Shown here piece by piece: positions 42,929 through 53,793 of a DNA stretch of 64,000 nucleotides. Source of the DNA: Tissierellales bacterium (GTDB taxonomy: Bacteria; Bacillota; Clostridia; Tissierellales; Sedimentibacteraceae); NCBI GenBank assembly GCA_018433765.1, contig JAHDQO010000007.1, positions 269,115 through 333,114 of the forward strand, written 5' to 3'. Numbering within the stretch: the first letter of the stretch is position 1; each line of letters starts with the position of its first letter. A program made the position numbers and the translations under genes. The notes beneath the pieces were generated by a model. The model was not told the DNA's origin, searched no databases, and was given only the letters and a program-made list of their open reading frames with translations.

Positions 42929-42949
42929 ACTTAGCCCTCCTTTACGTGA

Positions 42950-43897
42950 CTAATTTTCGTTTTTCTTAAGAGATAATCCTAATTCAGCAAGTTTCTTTTG
43001 AACTTCTTCTAGAGATTTTTTACCAAGATTTCTTACTTTCATCATATCTTCTTCTGATTTGTAAGTAAGTTCTTCAACTGTATTAATTCCAGCTCTCTTC
43101 AAGCAGTTATATGATCTTACTGATAAATCTAACTCTTCTATTGTCATCTCAAGTACTTTTTCTTTCTCGTCTTCTTCTTTTTCTATCATTATTTCAACAT
43201 CATTTATATGTTCAGTTAATGATATAAATAAATTTAAGTGTTCATTTAATATTTTTGCACCTAAAGAAACAGCTTCTTCTGGTTCAATAGTTCCATTTGT
43301 CCAAATCTCTATTGTTAATTTATCGAAGTCTGTTCTATTGCCAACTCTAGTGTCTTCAACATGAAAGTTAACTTTCTTAACAGGTGTATAAATAGAATCT
43401 ATAGGAATTACTCCTATTGCTTGATTTTCTTTTTTATTACGATCTGATCCTACATATCCTCTACCTTTTTCCATTTCTAGCTCAATTATAAGTTCTGAGC
43501 CTTCTTCAAGAGTAGCTATATGTAGGTCTTCGTTTATAATCTCTACATCTCCACCAGTTATTATATCACCTGCTGTAACTTCTTTAGGCCCTTTAGCATC
43601 AATTAGAAGCTGTACAGGCTCATTGACATGCATAATTGCTGCAATATCTTTAATATTCAAGATTATTTCTGTAACGTCTTCTCTAACTCCTGGAATTGTT
43701 GAGAATTCATGCAGAACTCCTTGTATATTTATTGAAGTAACAGCTGCTCCTGGAAGTGATGATAATAATACTCTTCTTAGAGAGTTTCCAACTGTTGTTC
43801 CATATCCTCTTTCTAGAGGTTCTACGACTATCTTGCCGTAAGTATTTTCATCGTTTTTTTCAACTAAGGTAATATTAGGTTTTTCAATTTCTATCAT
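42950..43897 (-). CDS. rpoA: RNA polymerase alpha subunit
   Basis: The 315-residue alpha subunit, which forms the dimer that nucleates RNA polymerase. The N-terminal domain has [20 protein letters not shown] and [15 protein letters not shown]; the C-terminal domain, after an acidic linker, has [19 protein letters not shown] and [17 protein letters not shown] for DNA and activator contact. The ATG at 43897 has GGAGG eight bases before; the upstream in-frame ATG at 43915 overlaps that site. Confidence 0.97.
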   Translation of the reverse strand: MIEIEKPNITLVEKNDENTYGKIVVEPLERGYGTTVGNSLRRVLLSSLPGAAVTSINIQGVLHEFSTIPGVREDVTEIILNIKDIAAIMHVNEPVQLLIDAKGPKEVTAGDIITGGDVEIINEDLHIATLEEGSELIIELEMEKGRGYVGSDRNKKENQAIGVIPIDSIYTPVKKVNFHVEDTRVGNRTDFDKLTIEIWTNGTIEPEEAVSLGAKILNEHLNLFISLTEHINDVEIMIEKEEDEKEKVLEMTIEELDLSVRSYNCLKRAGINTVEELTYKSEEDMMKVRNLGKKSLEEVQKKLAELGLSLKKNEN

Positions 43898-43961
43898 CCC
43901 AAAACCCTCCTCCATTCTATTATTTTTTGGTTATGTTGAGGGTGGTTTTTCTTAGATGCAA

Positions 43962-44585
43962 TTATTTTGAGTACCACTCAACAATAAGATGTTCTTCTAT
44001 TGGTAATTCAATGTCTTCTCTTGCTGGTTCAGCAATTATCTTTCCTGAAAAGTTTTCTGGGTCAACTTGAAGCCATTGAGGTGCAGTATTTTTATGATTT
44101 TCAATTAAATCTTTAAATTTAATTGAATTCCTACTCTTTTCAATTACCTGAATTACATCTCCGGTTTTTAGAATCATTGATGGAATATCGGTTTTTTTAC
44201 CATTAACTGAGTAATGACCATGTACTACTAGCTGTCTAGCTTCTGCTCTTGATGAAGCTAATCCAAGTCTATATACTACATTGTCTAACCTTAGTTCTAA
44301 TATTTTGAGTAAATTTTCACCTGTTATTCCACTCATTTTATCAGCCATTTCGAAATATTTAACAAATTGACCTTCTAGTACACCGTAATATCTTCTTACT
44401 TTTTGTTTTTCTCTAAGCTGTACACCATGGTTAGTTAATTTCTTTTTCCCCTGACCATGCTGTCCTGGTGAATAATTTCTCCTATTTATTGCACATTTAT
44501 CTGTATAACATCTATCACTTTTTAGATATAATTTAGTACCTTCTCTTCTGCACAATCTGCAAACAGGGCCGTTATATCTTGCCAT
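43962..44585 (-). CDS. rpsD: Ribosomal protein S4 (zinc-binding type)
   Basis: A 207-residue primary 16S rRNA-binding protein. The N-terminus has [23 protein letters not shown] with the Cys of the zinc-binding form. The S4 RNA-binding domain reads [21 protein letters not shown]. Length is normal. Placed between rpsK and rpoA, in standard order. Confidence 0.97.
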   Translation of the reverse strand: MARYNGPVCRLCRREGTKLYLKSDRCYTDKCAINRRNYSPGQHGQGKKKLTNHGVQLREKQKVRRYYGVLEGQFVKYFEMADKMSGITGENLLKILELRLDNVVYRLGLASSRAEARQLVVHGHYSVNGKKTDIPSMILKTGDVIQVIEKSRNSIKFKDLIENHKNTAPQWLQVDPENFSGKIIAEPAREDIELPIEEHLIVEWYSK

Positions 44586-44605
44586 TTTTACACCTCCTGC
44601 CTTTC

Positions 44606-45004
44606 CTATACTCTTCTACGTTTTGGTGGTCTACAACCATTATGTGGAATAGGAGTCACATCTTTTATAAGACTAACTTCTAATCCTGCTGCTTGTAATG
44701 ATCTTATAGCTGCTTCTCTTCCAGCTCCTGGTCCTTTTACATATACTTCAACTGTCTTTAGTCCATGCTCCATAGCTCGCTTTGCTGCTTCTTCTGCAAC
44801 CATTGATGCTGCAAAAGGAGTAGATTTTCTTGAGCCTTTAAATCCAACTTGACCTGCACTAGCCCATGATATTGCATTTCCATGAACATCAGATAATGTT
44901 ACTATAGTATTGTTAAAAGTAGACTTAATATGAGCTTGACCTCTTTCAATATTTTTACGTTCTCTTCTTCTAACTCTTGTTTTTCTTTGCTTTTTAGCTG
45001 CCAC
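44606..45004 (-). CDS. rpsK: Ribosomal protein S11
   Basis: A 132-residue platform protein. [34 protein letters not shown] and the C-terminal [16 protein letters not shown] are the family blocks. GGAGGG precedes the ATG. Confidence 0.97.
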   Translation of the reverse strand: MAAKKQRKTRVRRRERKNIERGQAHIKSTFNNTIVTLSDVHGNAISWASAGQVGFKGSRKSTPFAASMVAEEAAKRAMEHGLKTVEVYVKGPGAGREAAIRSLQAAGLEVSLIKDVTPIPHNGCRPPKRRRV

Positions 45005-45019
45005 TTAAGTCCCTCCTAT

Positions 45020-45391
45020 CTATTTCTTTTTAGGTTTTTTACCTGAAACTCTTTTTGGTCCTTTTCTTGTTCTTGCATTATTCTTAGTATTTTGACCTCT
45101 AACAGGAAGTCCTTTCTTATGTCGCAATCCTCTATAGCAATTTATCTCTTTAAGTCTTTTAATGTTCATTGCTACTTCTCTTCTAAGATCGCCTTCTACT
45201 TGGAAATTATCCAACGCTGATCTTATTTTAGATACTTCTTCTTCTGTTAAATCTTTAATTCTTGTATTTGGATCTATTCCTGTAGTCTCTAGTATTTTAT
45301 TAGCAGTTGATCTACCTATACCAAAGATATAGGTCAAGCCAATTTCTACTCTCTTATCTCTTGGTAAGTCAACACCAGCTATTCTGGCCAT
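45020..45391 (-). CDS. rpsM: Ribosomal protein S13
   Basis: A 123-residue head protein that contacts tRNA and L5. [20 protein letters not shown], the helix-two-turn-helix part, and [20 protein letters not shown] followed by a basic tail are typical. GGAGG precedes the ATG. Confidence 0.97.
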   Translation of the reverse strand: MARIAGVDLPRDKRVEIGLTYIFGIGRSTANKILETTGIDPNTRIKDLTEEEVSKIRSALDNFQVEGDLRREVAMNIKRLKEINCYRGLRHKKGLPVRGQNTKNNARTRKGPKRVSGKKPKKK

Positions 45392-45436
45392 TAAACCTTA
45401 CACCTCCTACTTTATAATAGTTTATCTTATGCGTCA

Positions 45437-45562
<126 letters not shown>

Positions 45563-45565
45563 TTA

Positions 45566-45784
45566 CTACTTTTTCCGCCAAGTTATTCTTCCTCTTGTTA
45601 AATCATAAGGTGATAATTCTACAGTCACTTTATCTCCTGGCAAAATTCTAATATAGTTCATCCTAAGTTTTCCAGATATATGCGCTAGAATCTGATGTCC
45701 ATTCTCAAGTTCTACTTTAAACATCGCATTTGGTAAAGCTTCAGCCACTTTACCTTCAACTTCGATTACATCTTTCTTGGACAT
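45566..45784 (-). CDS. infA: Translation initiation factor IF-1
   Basis: A 72-residue OB-fold protein that binds the A site of the 30S subunit during initiation. [38 protein letters not shown] and LPGDKV-type [18 protein letters not shown] are typical and nearly full-length identical in pattern to other bacteria. Confidence 0.97.
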   Translation of the reverse strand: MSKKDVIEVEGKVAEALPNAMFKVELENGHQILAHISGKLRMNYIRILPGDKVTVELSPYDLTRGRITWRKK

Positions 45785-45806
45785 TGATTACTCAACCCCC
45801 GTTCCT

Positions 45807-46091
45807 TTACATTTCATTATTGAAGGGTTCTAATATCCTTCTAACAAATGCATTATTTATTTTTTCTTTCTTTGATACTTTTTCTGCAAATTCTTCAAAT
45901 ACAGTATTATAAGCTATTAAATGTTTTGATTTTTTCCTTTTAGGTTTACTTATTTTTCTTAGTTTCCCATCACATATCATTACATATTTATCATCTGTAA
46001 TTTCCTGAACAATAAATATTTTTCCTTTATCTCTTCCTGCTTTTGACTTTACTACCTGCCCTACTCTTAAATCGTCCGTCGTCTCCACCAA
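45807..46091 (-). CDS. KOW domain RNA-binding protein (L14e-like)
   Basis: A 94-residue protein with an N-terminal KOW motif, RVGQVVKSKAGRDKGKIFIVQEI, followed by a basic stretch KISKPKRKKSKHL. Such small KOW proteins are encoded between map and infA in many clostridia and resemble eukaryotic L14e; they are assumed to bind RNA, perhaps rRNA, but the role is not proven. AAGAGGTGA precedes the start. Confidence 0.88.
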   Translation of the reverse strand: MVETTDDLRVGQVVKSKAGRDKGKIFIVQEITDDKYVMICDGKLRKISKPKRKKSKHLIAYNTVFEEFAEKVSKKEKINNAFVRRILEPFNNEM

Positions 46092-46102
46092 ATCACCTCT
46101 TT

Positions 46103-46849
46103 TTATAATACTGTTAATAAATAAGGTTCTCCATCTGTTATTGCAAAGCTATGTTCATAATGTGAGGATGGTTTTCCATCGCAAGTAACTACTGTCCAAT
46201 CATTTTGTAAGATTCTTACATGATATGTTCCTGCATTTACCATTGGTTCTACAGCTAAGACCATACCTTTTTGCAGCCGCGGTCCCTTGTTGGGTTTTCC
46301 AAAGTTCGGTACTTGTGGGTCTTCATGCATATTTGTTCCTATTCCATGACCAACAAAATCTCTTACTACCGAAAAACCTTCGCTTTCTACATAATCTTGA
46401 ACTGCATGTGAAATATCAGATAGTCTATAACCTTCTTTAGCAAATTTTATTCCTTCATAAAAACTTTTTTTTGTTACTTCAATAAGTTTCTTTTTCTCTT
46501 TATCAACTTTACCAACACAAAATGTTTTTGCTCCGTCTCCATAATATCCATCTATTACAGCTCCAATGTCTATACTTATAATGTCTCCTTCTTGAACTGT
46601 TCTCTGACTAGGTATTCCGTGAACAACTTCATCATTTATTGAAGCACATATTGATGCTGGAAATCCTTGATATCCTTTAAAAGCTGGTATAGCATTTTTT
46701 GATTTAATGAATTCTTCAACTGCTCTGTCAAGCTCTTTTGTACTTATGCCTGGCTTTATAAGCTTACTTACTAATTCATGTGATTGTGCTACTATTCTGC
46801 CGGCTTCTCTCATTAGCTTTATTTCTCTATCTGTTTTAAGAATTATCAT
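46103..46849 (-). CDS. map: Methionine aminopeptidase, type I
   Basis: Removes the N-terminal Met from new proteins, with two metal ions. The 248-residue protein has the metal ligands in context: SIDIGAVIDGYYGDGAKTF (two Asp), FVGHGIGTNMHEDPQVPN (His), LAVEPMVN (Glu) and YEHSFAIT (second Glu region replaced by ITDGEPYLLT). The secY-adk-map order is standard, and two bases separate it from adk. Confidence 0.95.
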   Translation of the reverse strand: MIILKTDREIKLMREAGRIVAQSHELVSKLIKPGISTKELDRAVEEFIKSKNAIPAFKGYQGFPASICASINDEVVHGIPSQRTVQEGDIISIDIGAVIDGYYGDGAKTFCVGKVDKEKKKLIEVTKKSFYEGIKFAKEGYRLSDISHAVQDYVESEGFSVVRDFVGHGIGTNMHEDPQVPNFGKPNKGPRLQKGMVLAVEPMVNAGTYHVRILQNDWTVVTCDGKPSSHYEHSFAITDGEPYLLTVL

Positions 46850-46851
46850 TA

Positions 46852-47499
46852 TTACTCGCCTCTCAAACTTAATATAATTTCATTACCTACTTTTTCTATT
46901 AACTGTTCTCCATTAATATCAACAAGTATTCCTTTATCATTATAATAATCTATAAGTGGCTTCGTTTGTTCAAGATATACTTCAATTCTTCTATTAACAG
47001 TCTCTTCAGTATCATCTTTTCTCTGATATAATTCTCCATTACATTTATCACAAATACCTTCTTTTCTTGGAGGATTGAATGTTGTATGATATGTATCTCC
47101 ACAATCTTTACATATTCTCCTTCCAACTGCTCTTTGTATTAGTGACTCTTTATCTACATTTATATTAACAACTTTATCAAGTCCTATCCCCATTTTACTT
47201 AGTTCTACATCTAATGAATCAGCTTGAACTGTTGTTCTTGGAAATCCGTCAAGTAAAAAACCATTTTTGCAATCATCTTCTGTCAATCTATCTTTTACTA
47301 TTTCAACTACAAGCTCATCTGGTACTAAAACACCTTTATTTATATATTCTTGAGCTTTAATTCCAAGTTCTGTTCCTTCTTTTATATTTTTTCTAAATAT
47401 ATCACCAGTTGATATATGTGGAATTCCAAATTCTTGAGATATTCCTGCTGCTTGTGTTCCTTTACCAGCACCAGGAGGCCCCAATAATACTACACGCAT
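46852..47499 (-). CDS. adk: Adenylate kinase (zinc-LID type)
   Basis: Interconverts ATP plus AMP with two ADP. The 215-residue protein has the P-loop [16 protein letters not shown]-site STGDIFRKN and [12 protein letters not shown], and a long-form LID with CKDC and [11 protein letters not shown], four Cys for structural zinc as in many Gram-positive bacteria. GGAG precedes the ATG. Confidence 0.97.
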   Translation of the reverse strand: MRVVLLGPPGAGKGTQAAGISQEFGIPHISTGDIFRKNIKEGTELGIKAQEYINKGVLVPDELVVEIVKDRLTEDDCKNGFLLDGFPRTTVQADSLDVELSKMGIGLDKVVNINVDKESLIQRAVGRRICKDCGDTYHTTFNPPRKEGICDKCNGELYQRKDDTEETVNRRIEVYLEQTKPLIDYYNDKGILVDINGEQLIEKVGNEIILSLRGE

Positions 47500-47518
47500 T
47501 TTAACATCTCCTAAATAA

Positions 47519-48790
47519 TTATTTCAAGAATCCCTTATAATGTCTCATTAACATTTGAGCTTCTACCTGTTTCATTGTCTCAAGTGCAACACCTACAACA
47601 ATTAACAATGCTGTACCTCCAAAACTAACATTTAAATTAGTAAATGAAAATATAATTGTTGGTATAGATGCGATAAAAGCTAACGCAAGTGCACCTGCTA
47701 TAGTAATTCTTGATAATACTCTATTAAGATAATCTGCTGTAGGTCTTCCAGGTCTTATCCCCGGAATAAATCCACCATACTGTTTCAAATTATTAGCATA
47801 TTCAAACGGGTTAAACTGTACTGCTGTATAAAAATACGTAAAGAATATAATCAGTAATATATTAAGTAATGAATATATCCATATTCCTGGATTCCCATAT
47901 ATTGATAAATATTTTTGAACCCAAGCATCTACATTACCCTTGAAGAAGAATCCTAAAGTTTGAGGAAATGCTAATATTGATGAAGCAAATATTACAGGTA
48001 TAACACCAGCCATCAATACCTTTAGAGGTATATGTGTGCTTTGTCCACCATACATTTTTCTTCCTACAACTCTTTTTGCATATTGAACAGGAATTTTTCT
48101 TTCTCCCTGTTGAATTGCTATTACACCAACAACTATTACTAAAGCAAATACTAAGAATATTAATATTTCTAGTATATTTATTTCACCTGCTTTTAACAAT
48201 GTTAATGATTGGCTTATGTCTGCTGGATATCTAGAAACAATACCCGCAAATATTATAATTGATATACCATTTCCTATTCCTTTATCAGTGATTTCCTCAC
48301 CTAACCACATTAAGAACGCTGTACCTGCTGTAAGTGTGATTATAACTGTTGCTATTGATAAAGGACTTTTGCTTATAAGCGCATTGTTAAAAAATCCTAC
48401 ACTATATCCTGTTGCTGTTATTAATGCTAATACAACAGTAAGATATCTAGTATACTGCGCAATTTTCTTTTTACCATCTTCTCTTTTAGCAATTTCTTCT
48501 AGCTTCGGTATTGCTATTGTTAAAAGTTGAAGTATTATTGATGCGGTAATGTATGGATATATATTTAGAGCAAATATAGTAAATCTCTTAAATGCACCAC
48601 CTGACATAAGATCCATAAAGTCTAAAACACCCGCACTACTTCCCTGAAACATCTGGTCAATTACAGTTCTGTTTATTCCCGGTACAGGGATTGCTCCACC
48701 AAGTCTATATACTACAATCATAAATAGAGTAAATAATATTCTTTTTCGCAAATCTGGTATTTTCCAGGCGTTTCTGAGAGTCTCAAGCAT
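47519..48790 (-). CDS. secY: Preprotein translocase subunit SecY
   Basis: The 423-residue, ten-segment channel for protein export and membrane insertion. It has [22 protein letters not shown] at the first segment, [21 protein letters not shown] for the plug region, [20 protein letters not shown] in the ribosome-docking loop, and [18 protein letters not shown]. One base separates it from rplO. Confidence 0.97.
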   Translation of the reverse strand: MLETLRNAWKIPDLRKRILFTLFMIVVYRLGGAIPVPGINRTVIDQMFQGSSAGVLDFMDLMSGGAFKRFTIFALNIYPYITASIILQLLTIAIPKLEEIAKREDGKKKIAQYTRYLTVVLALITATGYSVGFFNNALISKSPLSIATVIITLTAGTAFLMWLGEEITDKGIGNGISIIIFAGIVSRYPADISQSLTLLKAGEINILEILIFLVFALVIVVGVIAIQQGERKIPVQYAKRVVGRKMYGGQSTHIPLKVLMAGVIPVIFASSILAFPQTLGFFFKGNVDAWVQKYLSIYGNPGIWIYSLLNILLIIFFTYFYTAVQFNPFEYANNLKQYGGFIPGIRPGRPTADYLNRVLSRITIAGALALAFIASIPTIIFSFTNLNVSFGGTALLIVVGVALETMKQVEAQMLMRHYKGFLK

Positions 48791-48791
48791 A

Positions 48792-49232
48792 CTAGATCAC
48801 CTCAACTTTTCCACCAGCAGCTTCTATTTTTTCTACTGCTGTTTTACTAAACTTATGTGCTTTTACTGTAAGTTTTTTTGAAATTTCTCCATTGCCTAAA
48901 ACTTTAACACCGTCTAATTCTTTTCTTATTATTCCTGTACTTTTTAACAATTCAGGAGTAATTTCTGTATCATCTTCAAATTTATTTAATGTTTCTACAT
49001 TTACTTCTGCATATTCTGTTTTAAAAATATTTTTGAATCCTCTCTTTGGAATTCTTCTGTAAAGAGGCATCTGTCCACCTTCGAAACCAGGTCTAACACT
49101 TCCGCCTGAACGAGATTTTTGACCGTCCTGACCTCTACCAGCTGTCTTTCCTTGTCCTGTCGCTGTACCTCTTCCTAATCTTTTCCTGTTTTTATTACTT
49201 CCAGGATTAGGTTTTAATTCATGAAGTTTCAT
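48792..49232 (-). CDS. rplO: Ribosomal protein L15
   Basis: A 146-residue 50S protein with the Gly/Arg-rich N-terminal extension: [20 protein letters not shown], then [22 protein letters not shown]. The C-terminal globular part ends [17 protein letters not shown] precedes the ATG. Confidence 0.97.
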   Translation of the reverse strand: MKLHELKPNPGSNKNRKRLGRGTATGQGKTAGRGQDGQKSRSGGSVRPGFEGGQMPLYRRIPKRGFKNIFKTEYAEVNVETLNKFEDDTEITPELLKSTGIIRKELDGVKVLGNGEISKKLTVKAHKFSKTAVEKIEAAGGKVEVI

Positions 49233-49256
49233 ATGTGCACCTCCTTATGGTTCTTG

Positions 49257-49433
49257 TTATTCTATCACTTCAACCATGTGGCTAATCTTTTTAACCATAC
49301 CTCTAATTTGAGGTGTATCTTCTTTTTCTACTATTTGACCGATTTTTCTAAGTCCTAATGCTTCTACTGTTCTTTTTTGTCTTTCGGTCTTTCCAATTTT
49401 ACTTCTTGTTAATTTTATCTTTATTTTTGCCAT
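49257..49433 (-). CDS. rpmD: Ribosomal protein L30
   Basis: A 58-residue 50S protein. It starts [14 protein letters not shown] and contains [20 protein letters not shown] followed by [12 protein letters not shown], the normal form and length. It lies between rpsE and rplO, 13 bases after rpsE. Confidence 0.95.
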   Translation of the reverse strand: MAKIKIKLTRSKIGKTERQKRTVEALGLRKIGQIVEKEDTPQIRGMVKKISHMVEVIE

Positions 49434-49446
49434 TAGTGTTCACCCC

Positions 49447-49953
49447 TTAACTTAGTATTTCGTCTACAGATTTACCTCTAATTTTTGCAACATTTTCAGG
49501 TTTTTTAAGGGCTTTTAGCGCTTCCACTGTAGCATTTACCACATTTATTGGATTATTTGATCCTAGAGATTTTGTTCTAATATCTTTTATACCTGCTAAT
49601 TCAAGTACTGCACGAACAGGTCCGCCAGCTATTACTCCAGTACCTTCTGCTGCTGGCTTTATAAGAACTCTTCCAGCACCGTATTCTCCAACCATTTCAT
49701 GAGGTATTGTTGTTTCTGATAATGGCACTTCTATCATTCTTTTTTTAGCATCTTGTATAGCTTTTTTAATTGCATTAGGTATTTCTATTGCTTTTGCCAT
49801 TCCAATACCTACATGGCCGTTTTCATCGCCAACTACAACTAATGCACTAAATCTAAAGTTTCTACCACCCTTAACAACTTTAGTAACACGATTTATGTTG
49901 ACAACTTTTTCTTTTAAGTCTAATTGACTTGCATCAATACGTCCACGATCCAT
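49447..49953 (-). CDS. rpsE: Ribosomal protein S5
   Basis: A 168-residue 30S protein important for decoding accuracy. [39 protein letters not shown] and [19 protein letters not shown] are the conserved blocks. AAGGAGG precedes the ATG. Confidence 0.97.
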   Translation of the reverse strand: MDRGRIDASQLDLKEKVVNINRVTKVVKGGRNFRFSALVVVGDENGHVGIGMAKAIEIPNAIKKAIQDAKKRMIEVPLSETTIPHEMVGEYGAGRVLIKPAAEGTGVIAGGPVRAVLELAGIKDIRTKSLGSNNPINVVNATVEALKALKKPENVAKIRGKSVDEILS

Positions 49954-49968
49954 TAATTAACCTCCTTG

Positions 49969-50340
49969 TTAAAACTTAAGTCCGCTTTCTCTTGCTCCAT
50001 CTGCAAGTGATTTTACTCTACCGTGATAGAGGTATCCTCCTCTATCGAATACAACTGTTTCTATTCCTTTTTCTACTGCTCTTTTTCCAACTGTCATTCC
50101 TACTACTTTTGCAGCATCTACTTTTTTCATCCCAGTAATTTGGTCTACTATTTCTTTATCTATTGTAGATGCTGATGCTAAAGTAACTCCGTTTATATCA
50201 TCTATTACTTGAGCGTATATGTGCTTAGAACTTCTAAAAACATTTAATCTTGGACTTTTAGGAGTTCCATTGATTTTATTTCTTTGCTTTGTATGTCTTT
50301 CTTCTCTTTTCTTATTTCTATTAACTTTTTTAAGCACCAA
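49969..50340 (-). CDS. rplR: Ribosomal protein L18
   Basis: A 123-residue 5S rRNA-binding protein. It has RNKIN-type basic N-terminus, [19 protein letters not shown], and the end [29 protein letters not shown] precedes the ATG. Confidence 0.97.
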   Translation of the reverse strand: MVLKKVNRNKKREERHTKQRNKINGTPKSPRLNVFRSSKHIYAQVIDDINGVTLASASTIDKEIVDQITGMKKVDAAKVVGMTVGKRAVEKGIETVVFDRGGYLYHGRVKSLADGARESGLKF

Positions 50341-50357
50341 TACTCACTCCTTTCTTA

Positions 50358-50897
50358 TTAGCTTGCAGTTTTACCAGCCTTACGTCTAATTTTCTCACCA
50401 GCGTATTTAATTCCTTTACCTTTATATGGTTCAGGTCTTCTCCAGTCTCTTATAACTGCTGCATAATTTCCAACTTGTTGTTTATTTATACCTTTTACTA
50501 TTATCTTGTTATTTCCTTCTACTGTTGTTTCGATTCCTTCCGGGTCTTCCATCTCTACCGGATGTGAGAATCCAAGATTTAGTACAAGTTTTTTACCTTG
50601 TTTCTGTGCTCTATATCCAACACCAACGATCTCAAGAACTTTTTGATATCCTTCTGTTACACCAATTATCATATTGTTTAATAGTGTCCTCGTTAAACCA
50701 TGTAGTGATTTATGCTTTTTATTATCTGTAGGTCTAGAAATAGTAACTATATTATCATTTATCTCTATTTTCATATCCTTACAAAGTTGTTGCTCTAATG
50801 TACCTTTAGGACCTTTTACTACTGCATAATTCTTATTATCTACTTTTACTTCAACACCATTAGGTATGTCTATCGGTTTTAATCCTATCCTTGACAT
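50358..50897 (-). CDS. rplF: Ribosomal protein L6
   Basis: A 179-residue 50S protein near the factor-binding site. It has [58 protein letters not shown] and the end [30 protein letters not shown] precedes the ATG. Confidence 0.97.
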   Translation of the reverse strand: MSRIGLKPIDIPNGVEVKVDNKNYAVVKGPKGTLEQQLCKDMKIEINDNIVTISRPTDNKKHKSLHGLTRTLLNNMIIGVTEGYQKVLEIVGVGYRAQKQGKKLVLNLGFSHPVEMEDPEGIETTVEGNNKIIVKGINKQQVGNYAAVIRDWRRPEPYKGKGIKYAGEKIRRKAGKTAS

Positions 50898-50921
50898 CCT
50901 CTCACCTCCTGTTCTCTTTAT

Positions 50922-51320
50922 TTACCATACGTAGCAGATTACTTCTCCGCCAACTCCTTGTTTTCTTGCATTTTTATCTGTTAGTATCCCTTTTGATGTT
51001 GATACTACTGCGATACCTAATCCTCCAAGTACTCTTGGTATTTCTTCTTTATTTACATAAACCCTTAGTCCAGGCTTAGAGATTCTTTTTATTCCTGTTA
51101 TTACTCTTTCGTTTTCTTCAGTGTATTTTAATTCTACTCTAATAATACCTTGTTTCCCGTCGTCTATTACATCAAATCCTTTTACATAGCCTTCTTCTAA
51201 AAGGATATTTGCTAATTCCTTTTTTATGTTTGAAGCTGGAATATCTACGGATTCATGCTTAGCATGATTACCATTTCTTATTCTTGTTAGCATATCTGCG
51301 ATAGGATCAGTCATTACCAT
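50922..51320 (-). CDS. rpsH: Ribosomal protein S8
   Basis: A 132-residue 16S rRNA-binding protein. [40 protein letters not shown] and [20 protein letters not shown] are typical. I use the ATG at 51320 (MVMTDP), eight bases after GGAGG; the family-like MTDP start at 51314 would be 14 bases away. Confidence 0.96.
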   Translation of the reverse strand: MVMTDPIADMLTRIRNGNHAKHESVDIPASNIKKELANILLEEGYVKGFDVIDDGKQGIIRVELKYTEENERVITGIKRISKPGLRVYVNKEEIPRVLGGLGIAVVSTSKGILTDKNARKQGVGGEVICYVW

Positions 51321-51350
51321 ATGAGTAACCTCCTTCCAATTTACATATTT

Positions 51351-51536
51351 TTACCAGCTTGCTTTCTTAACGCCAGGTATTTGTCCTTTGTAAGCTAGTT
51401 CTCTAAAACATATACGACATATACCATATTTTCTTAAGTAAGCATGAGGTCTTCCGCAAATTCTACATCTAGAGTATTCTCTAGTACTAAATTTTTGTTT
51501 TCTATTTTGTTTTATTTTTAAAGATTTCTTAGCCAA
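51351..51536 (-). CDS. rpsN: Ribosomal protein S14 type Z (TTG start)
   Basis: A 61-residue zinc-binding S14: [20 protein letters not shown] supplies four Cys. The start is TTG at 51536, giving [10 protein letters not shown], the normal family N-terminus, seven bases after GGAGG. Another TTG at 51542 is only two bases from the site and is unlikely. Confidence 0.94.
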   Translation of the reverse strand: MAKKSLKIKQNRKQKFSTREYSRCRICGRPHAYLRKYGICRICFRELAYKGQIPGVKKASW

Positions 51537-51550
51537 TTTCAACCCTCCTT

Positions 51551-52093
51551 TTACTTACTAAAAGGCATTCCCATTAATTTTAATAATTCTTTAGCTTCTT
51601 CATCAGTATTAGCTGTTGTTGTTATAATAATATCCATACCTCTTATTTTATCAACTTTATCATAATCTATTTCTGGGAATATCAATTGTTCTTTTATTCC
51701 TAAAGCATAATTTCCTCTTCCATCAAAAGATTTATTTGAAACTCCTCTGAAGTCTCTAACTCTTGGTAAAGCAACATTCATAAACTTATCAAGGAAATAG
51801 TACATTCTTTCTCCTCTTAATGTAACCTTACATCCTACAGGCATCCCTTCACGAATTTTAAAATTTGATACCGATTTTTTTGCTTTTGTAACAACTGGTC
51901 TTTGACCTGCTATAATCATCATCTCTTCTGATGCATTTTCTAAAGCTTTTTTATCTTCTCTAGCATCGCCAATTCCCATATTTAATACTACTTTTTCTAT
52001 TTTAGGTACCTGCATAATGCTTTTATACTTAAACTTTTCCATTAATGCTGGCACTACGTCACTTTTATACGATTCTCTTAATCGTGAAGCCAT
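51551..52093 (-). CDS. rplE: Ribosomal protein L5
   Basis: A 180-residue 5S rRNA-binding protein. It has [60 protein letters not shown] and the end GMPFSK. GGAGGTACGA precedes the ATG. Confidence 0.97.
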   Translation of the reverse strand: MASRLRESYKSDVVPALMEKFKYKSIMQVPKIEKVVLNMGIGDAREDKKALENASEEMMIIAGQRPVVTKAKKSVSNFKIREGMPVGCKVTLRGERMYYFLDKFMNVALPRVRDFRGVSNKSFDGRGNYALGIKEQLIFPEIDYDKVDKIRGMDIIITTTANTDEEAKELLKLMGMPFSK

Positions 52094-52117
52094 TTACTTC
52101 GTACCTCCTTTCAAGCA

Positions 52118-52429
52118 CTATTCAAACATTTCGCCGCATTTTTTGCATGCTCTAACTTTTTTTCCGTCTTCTAGCACTTTTTTTTCTGTTCTTACGCCTT
52201 TTTTACATTTATCACAGTATATCATTATATTTGATACATCTACAGGACCTTCTTGATGTATTATTCCAGCTTGTTGAACGCCTTGACTTGCTTTTTTGTG
52301 TTTTGTAAGCATGTTAACACCTTCAACAATTACTTTTTTACTTTTTGGTAAACTAGTCAACACTTTGCCTGTTTTACCTTTATCTTTTCCTGAAATTACT
52401 ACTACTTTATCGCCTTTTTTAACGTGCAT
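52118..52429 (-). CDS. rplX: Ribosomal protein L24
   Basis: A 103-residue assembly initiator with an N-terminal KOW motif, KGDKVVVISGKDKGKTGKVL. The C-terminus has two CxxC pairs (YCDKCKKG and ACKKCGEMF), a zinc-ribbon-like end seen in many Firmicute L24 proteins. GGAGG precedes the ATG. Confidence 0.96.
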   Translation of the reverse strand: MHVKKGDKVVVISGKDKGKTGKVLTSLPKSKKVIVEGVNMLTKHKKASQGVQQAGIIHQEGPVDVSNIMIYCDKCKKGVRTEKKVLEDGKKVRACKKCGEMFE

Positions 52430-52444
52430 ATTCTACACCTCCCA

Positions 52445-52813
52445 TTAAAGTACTTCAGGTGCCAATGAAATTATTTTCATAAATTTGCCATCTCTTAACT
52501 CTCTTGTTATTGGTCCAAATATACGCGTACCAACAGGTGTTTTGTCTTCTTTTATTATTACTGCTGCATTTTCATCAAATTTTATATATGTTCCATCATT
52601 TCTGTGTACACCTTTTTTAGTTCTAACTACAACAGCTCTTATAACTTCACCTTTCTTTACAACACCGCCTGGTGTTGCATTTTTAACAGTAGCAACTACT
52701 ACATCGCCTACGTTTGCGTATTTTCTATTTGAGCCACCTAATACTCTTATTACTAGTATTTCTTTTGCTCCAGAATTATCTGCAACTCTTAACCTCGATT
52801 CATTCTGTACCAT
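52445..52813 (-). CDS. rplN: Ribosomal protein L14
   Basis: A 122-residue 50S interface protein: [40 protein letters not shown] and [20 protein letters not shown] are the family blocks, with the end SLAPEVL. Confidence 0.97.
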   Translation of the reverse strand: MVQNESRLRVADNSGAKEILVIRVLGGSNRKYANVGDVVVATVKNATPGGVVKKGEVIRAVVVRTKKGVHRNDGTYIKFDENAAVIIKEDKTPVGTRIFGPITRELRDGKFMKIISLAPEVL

Positions 52814-52844
52814 TCAAAAAACCTCCCTTCACTAGTCGTAAGGT

Positions 52845-53099
52845 TTATTTAGCTTTTTCAACTATATCAACTAGTCTCCATCTTTTATCTTTTGACAACG
52901 GTCTAGTTTCCATTATTTTTACTGTATCGCCAATATTACATTGATTGTTTTCATCATGTGCTTTATATCTTTTAGTTTTCTTTACTTGTTTCTTATAAAG
53001 AGGATGAGCAATAAAAGTTTCTGATGCTACAACAATTGTTTTATCCATTTTATCGCTTACTACCTTGCCTATTCTTACTTTTCTATTACCTCTTTCCAA
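52845..53099 (-). CDS. rpsQ: Ribosomal protein S17
   Basis: An 84-residue OB-fold 16S rRNA-binding protein: [40 protein letters not shown] and [20 protein letters not shown] are typical. Confidence 0.97.
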   Translation of the reverse strand: MERGNRKVRIGKVVSDKMDKTIVVASETFIAHPLYKKQVKKTKRYKAHDENNQCNIGDTVKIMETRPLSKDKRWRLVDIVEKAK

Positions 53100-53122
53100 A
53101 CTAATAGTCCTCCTTTCCTAGA

Positions 53123-53326
53123 CTACTGCACGTTTATTTTAAGTTCTCGTTCTCTTAAAACAGTTTTTATACGAGCTATGTCTTTTTTTACAGCCTTAAT
53201 TCTCATTGGATTATCAAGCTCTCCTGTAGCAAGTTGAAATCTTAAATTAAACAATTCTGTTTTCAAATCTATTAGTGATTGATTTAATTCATTTATAGTT
53301 TTTTCTCTTAATTCATTAGCTTTCAT
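53123..53326 (-). CDS. rpmC: Ribosomal protein L29
   Basis: A 67-residue helical protein at the tunnel exit: [36 protein letters not shown] and [15 protein letters not shown]. The ATG at 53326 has AAGGTGA five bases before and overlaps the end of rplP. A GTG three codons upstream is less likely. Confidence 0.95.
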   Translation of the reverse strand: MKANELREKTINELNQSLIDLKTELFNLRFQLATGELDNPMRIKAVKKDIARIKTVLRERELKINVQ

Positions 53327-53762
53327 CTGCTTCACCTTCCTTTTCTACTGCCAGGTCAGCCTTAGTAACAAACTTGCATTTTATTGGTAACTTATGAATA
53401 GCAAGTCGCATTGCCTCTCTTGCTAAATCTTCTGAAATACCTGACATTTCAAAAAGTATTCTACCAGGTTTTACTACTGCTACCCAATATTCTGGTGAAC
53501 CTTTACCTTTTCCCATACGTGTTTCAGCTGGTTTCTTAGTTACTGGTTTATCAGGGAATATTTTAATGAAAATTTTACCGCCTCTTTTTACGTGTCTGGT
53601 CATAGCTCTCCTGGCTGCTTCTATTTGGTTAGATGTAATCCAAGCTGGCTCTAATGCTTGAATTCCGTATTCACCATATGTTAAAGTATTGCCTCTTGAA
53701 GCTTTTCCTCTCATTCTTCCTCTTTGAACTTTACGGCGTTTAACTCTTTTAGGCATTAACAT
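53316..53762 (-). CDS. rplP: Ribosomal protein L16
   Basis: A 148-residue 50S protein near the A site: [39 protein letters not shown] and [20 protein letters not shown]. The acidic C-terminal end ([10 protein letters not shown]) is slightly longer than usual and its codons overlap the rpmC start. AGGAGG lies eight bases before the ATG at 53762; the family-like start is two codons on. Confidence 0.96.
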   Translation of the reverse strand: MLMPKRVKRRKVQRGRMRGKASRGNTLTYGEYGIQALEPAWITSNQIEAARRAMTRHVKRGGKIFIKIFPDKPVTKKPAETRMGKGKGSPEYWVAVVKPGRILFEMSGISEDLAREAMRLAIHKLPIKCKFVTKADLAVEKEGEADES

Positions 53763-53793
53763 AATTGCTTCCTCCTTCCTTCAGGACTTACTA